Positions 63,931-64,000 of a stretch of 64,000 nucleotides of DNA are shown piece by piece. The notes under the pieces were generated by a model. That model searched no databases. It saw nothing but the letters and a program-made list of their open reading frames with translations, and had not been told where the DNA came from. This DNA comes from Cercozoa sp. M6MM (Eukaryota > Endomyxa: Ascetosporea), in NCBI GenBank assembly GCA_040357565.1, contig JBDODJ010000036.1; one strand, 5' to 3'. A program made the position numbers and the translations under genes. Positions within the stretch are counted from its first letter, which is position 1, and the number at the start of each line of letters is the position of its first letter.

Positions 63931-64000
63931 CTCCTGTTCACCCCCTCTTTACCCCCTCCTTACCCCCTCCTTACCCCCTCTTTACCCTCCTCTTTACCCC
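63931..64000. repeat. second copy of the CCCCTCTTTAC array, 3' of the last gene
   Basis: The array begins about 8 bases after the TAG stop and continues to the end of the window. Its last 45 bases are identical to 63455-63499. Confidence 0.95.

Overview
The window is nuclear DNA from a eukaryote whose genes are packed closely and cut by many short introns. Most introns I could place are about 35-100 bases with GT-AG ends, many genes have 4-19 exons, and TAA, TAG and TGA all act as stops, so the code is standard. I found about 23 protein genes, no rRNA, no CRISPR and no convincing free-standing tRNA. Several identifications are housekeeping proteins found across eukaryotes (APC11, WDR12/Ytm1, 2-oxoglutarate dehydrogenase E2, ZMAT2/Snu23, RecQ, V-ATPase subunit C, Bet1, SNM1, DTW protein). 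The TGA-like bZIP with a DOG1-like region and the huge cysteine-rich receptor with a TRP-like membrane end point to an alga or free-living protist, but I cannot name a lineage.

Layout: 1-2.6 kb holds a partial gene, a small secreted protein and a Pex11-like gene. 2.9-5.6 kb is a 19-exon bZIP factor. 6.1-10.6 kb holds two unrecognised genes with a SINE-like repeat between them. 11.3-16.4 kb is one 1,410-residue protein with a divergent CCA-adding-enzyme-like head. 17.5-30.4 kb is one giant receptor-like membrane protein. 30.6-41.7 kb holds APC11, an unrecognised membrane protein, WDR12, the E2 subunit DLST, ZMAT2 and a small secreted protein. 42-46.2 kb is a RecQ helicase. 46.6-50.7 kb reads as one gene joining a PP2C phosphatase to a DUF1295 membrane reductase-like domain. 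51.1-64 kb holds a DTW-domain protein, an SNM1 nuclease, a secreted cysteine-rich protein, V-ATPase subunit C, a probable mitochondrial protein, Bet1 and an unrecognised nuclear-type protein.

Most genes sit in head-to-head pairs with only about 140-335 bases between start codons, so shared bidirectional promoters look like the rule here. Introns carry strand-biased telomere-like repeats (CCCCTTTACCCC on the coding strand), homopolymer C runs and TG/CA microsatellites; the assembly gaps all fall in those microsatellites. Across introns, exons and spacers the palindrome TCCGCGCGGA occurs exactly 13 times, far more than chance. These sequence habits are the most novel-looking content. All exon models were spliced by eye; where I say phases agree, I checked that the joined exons stay open.
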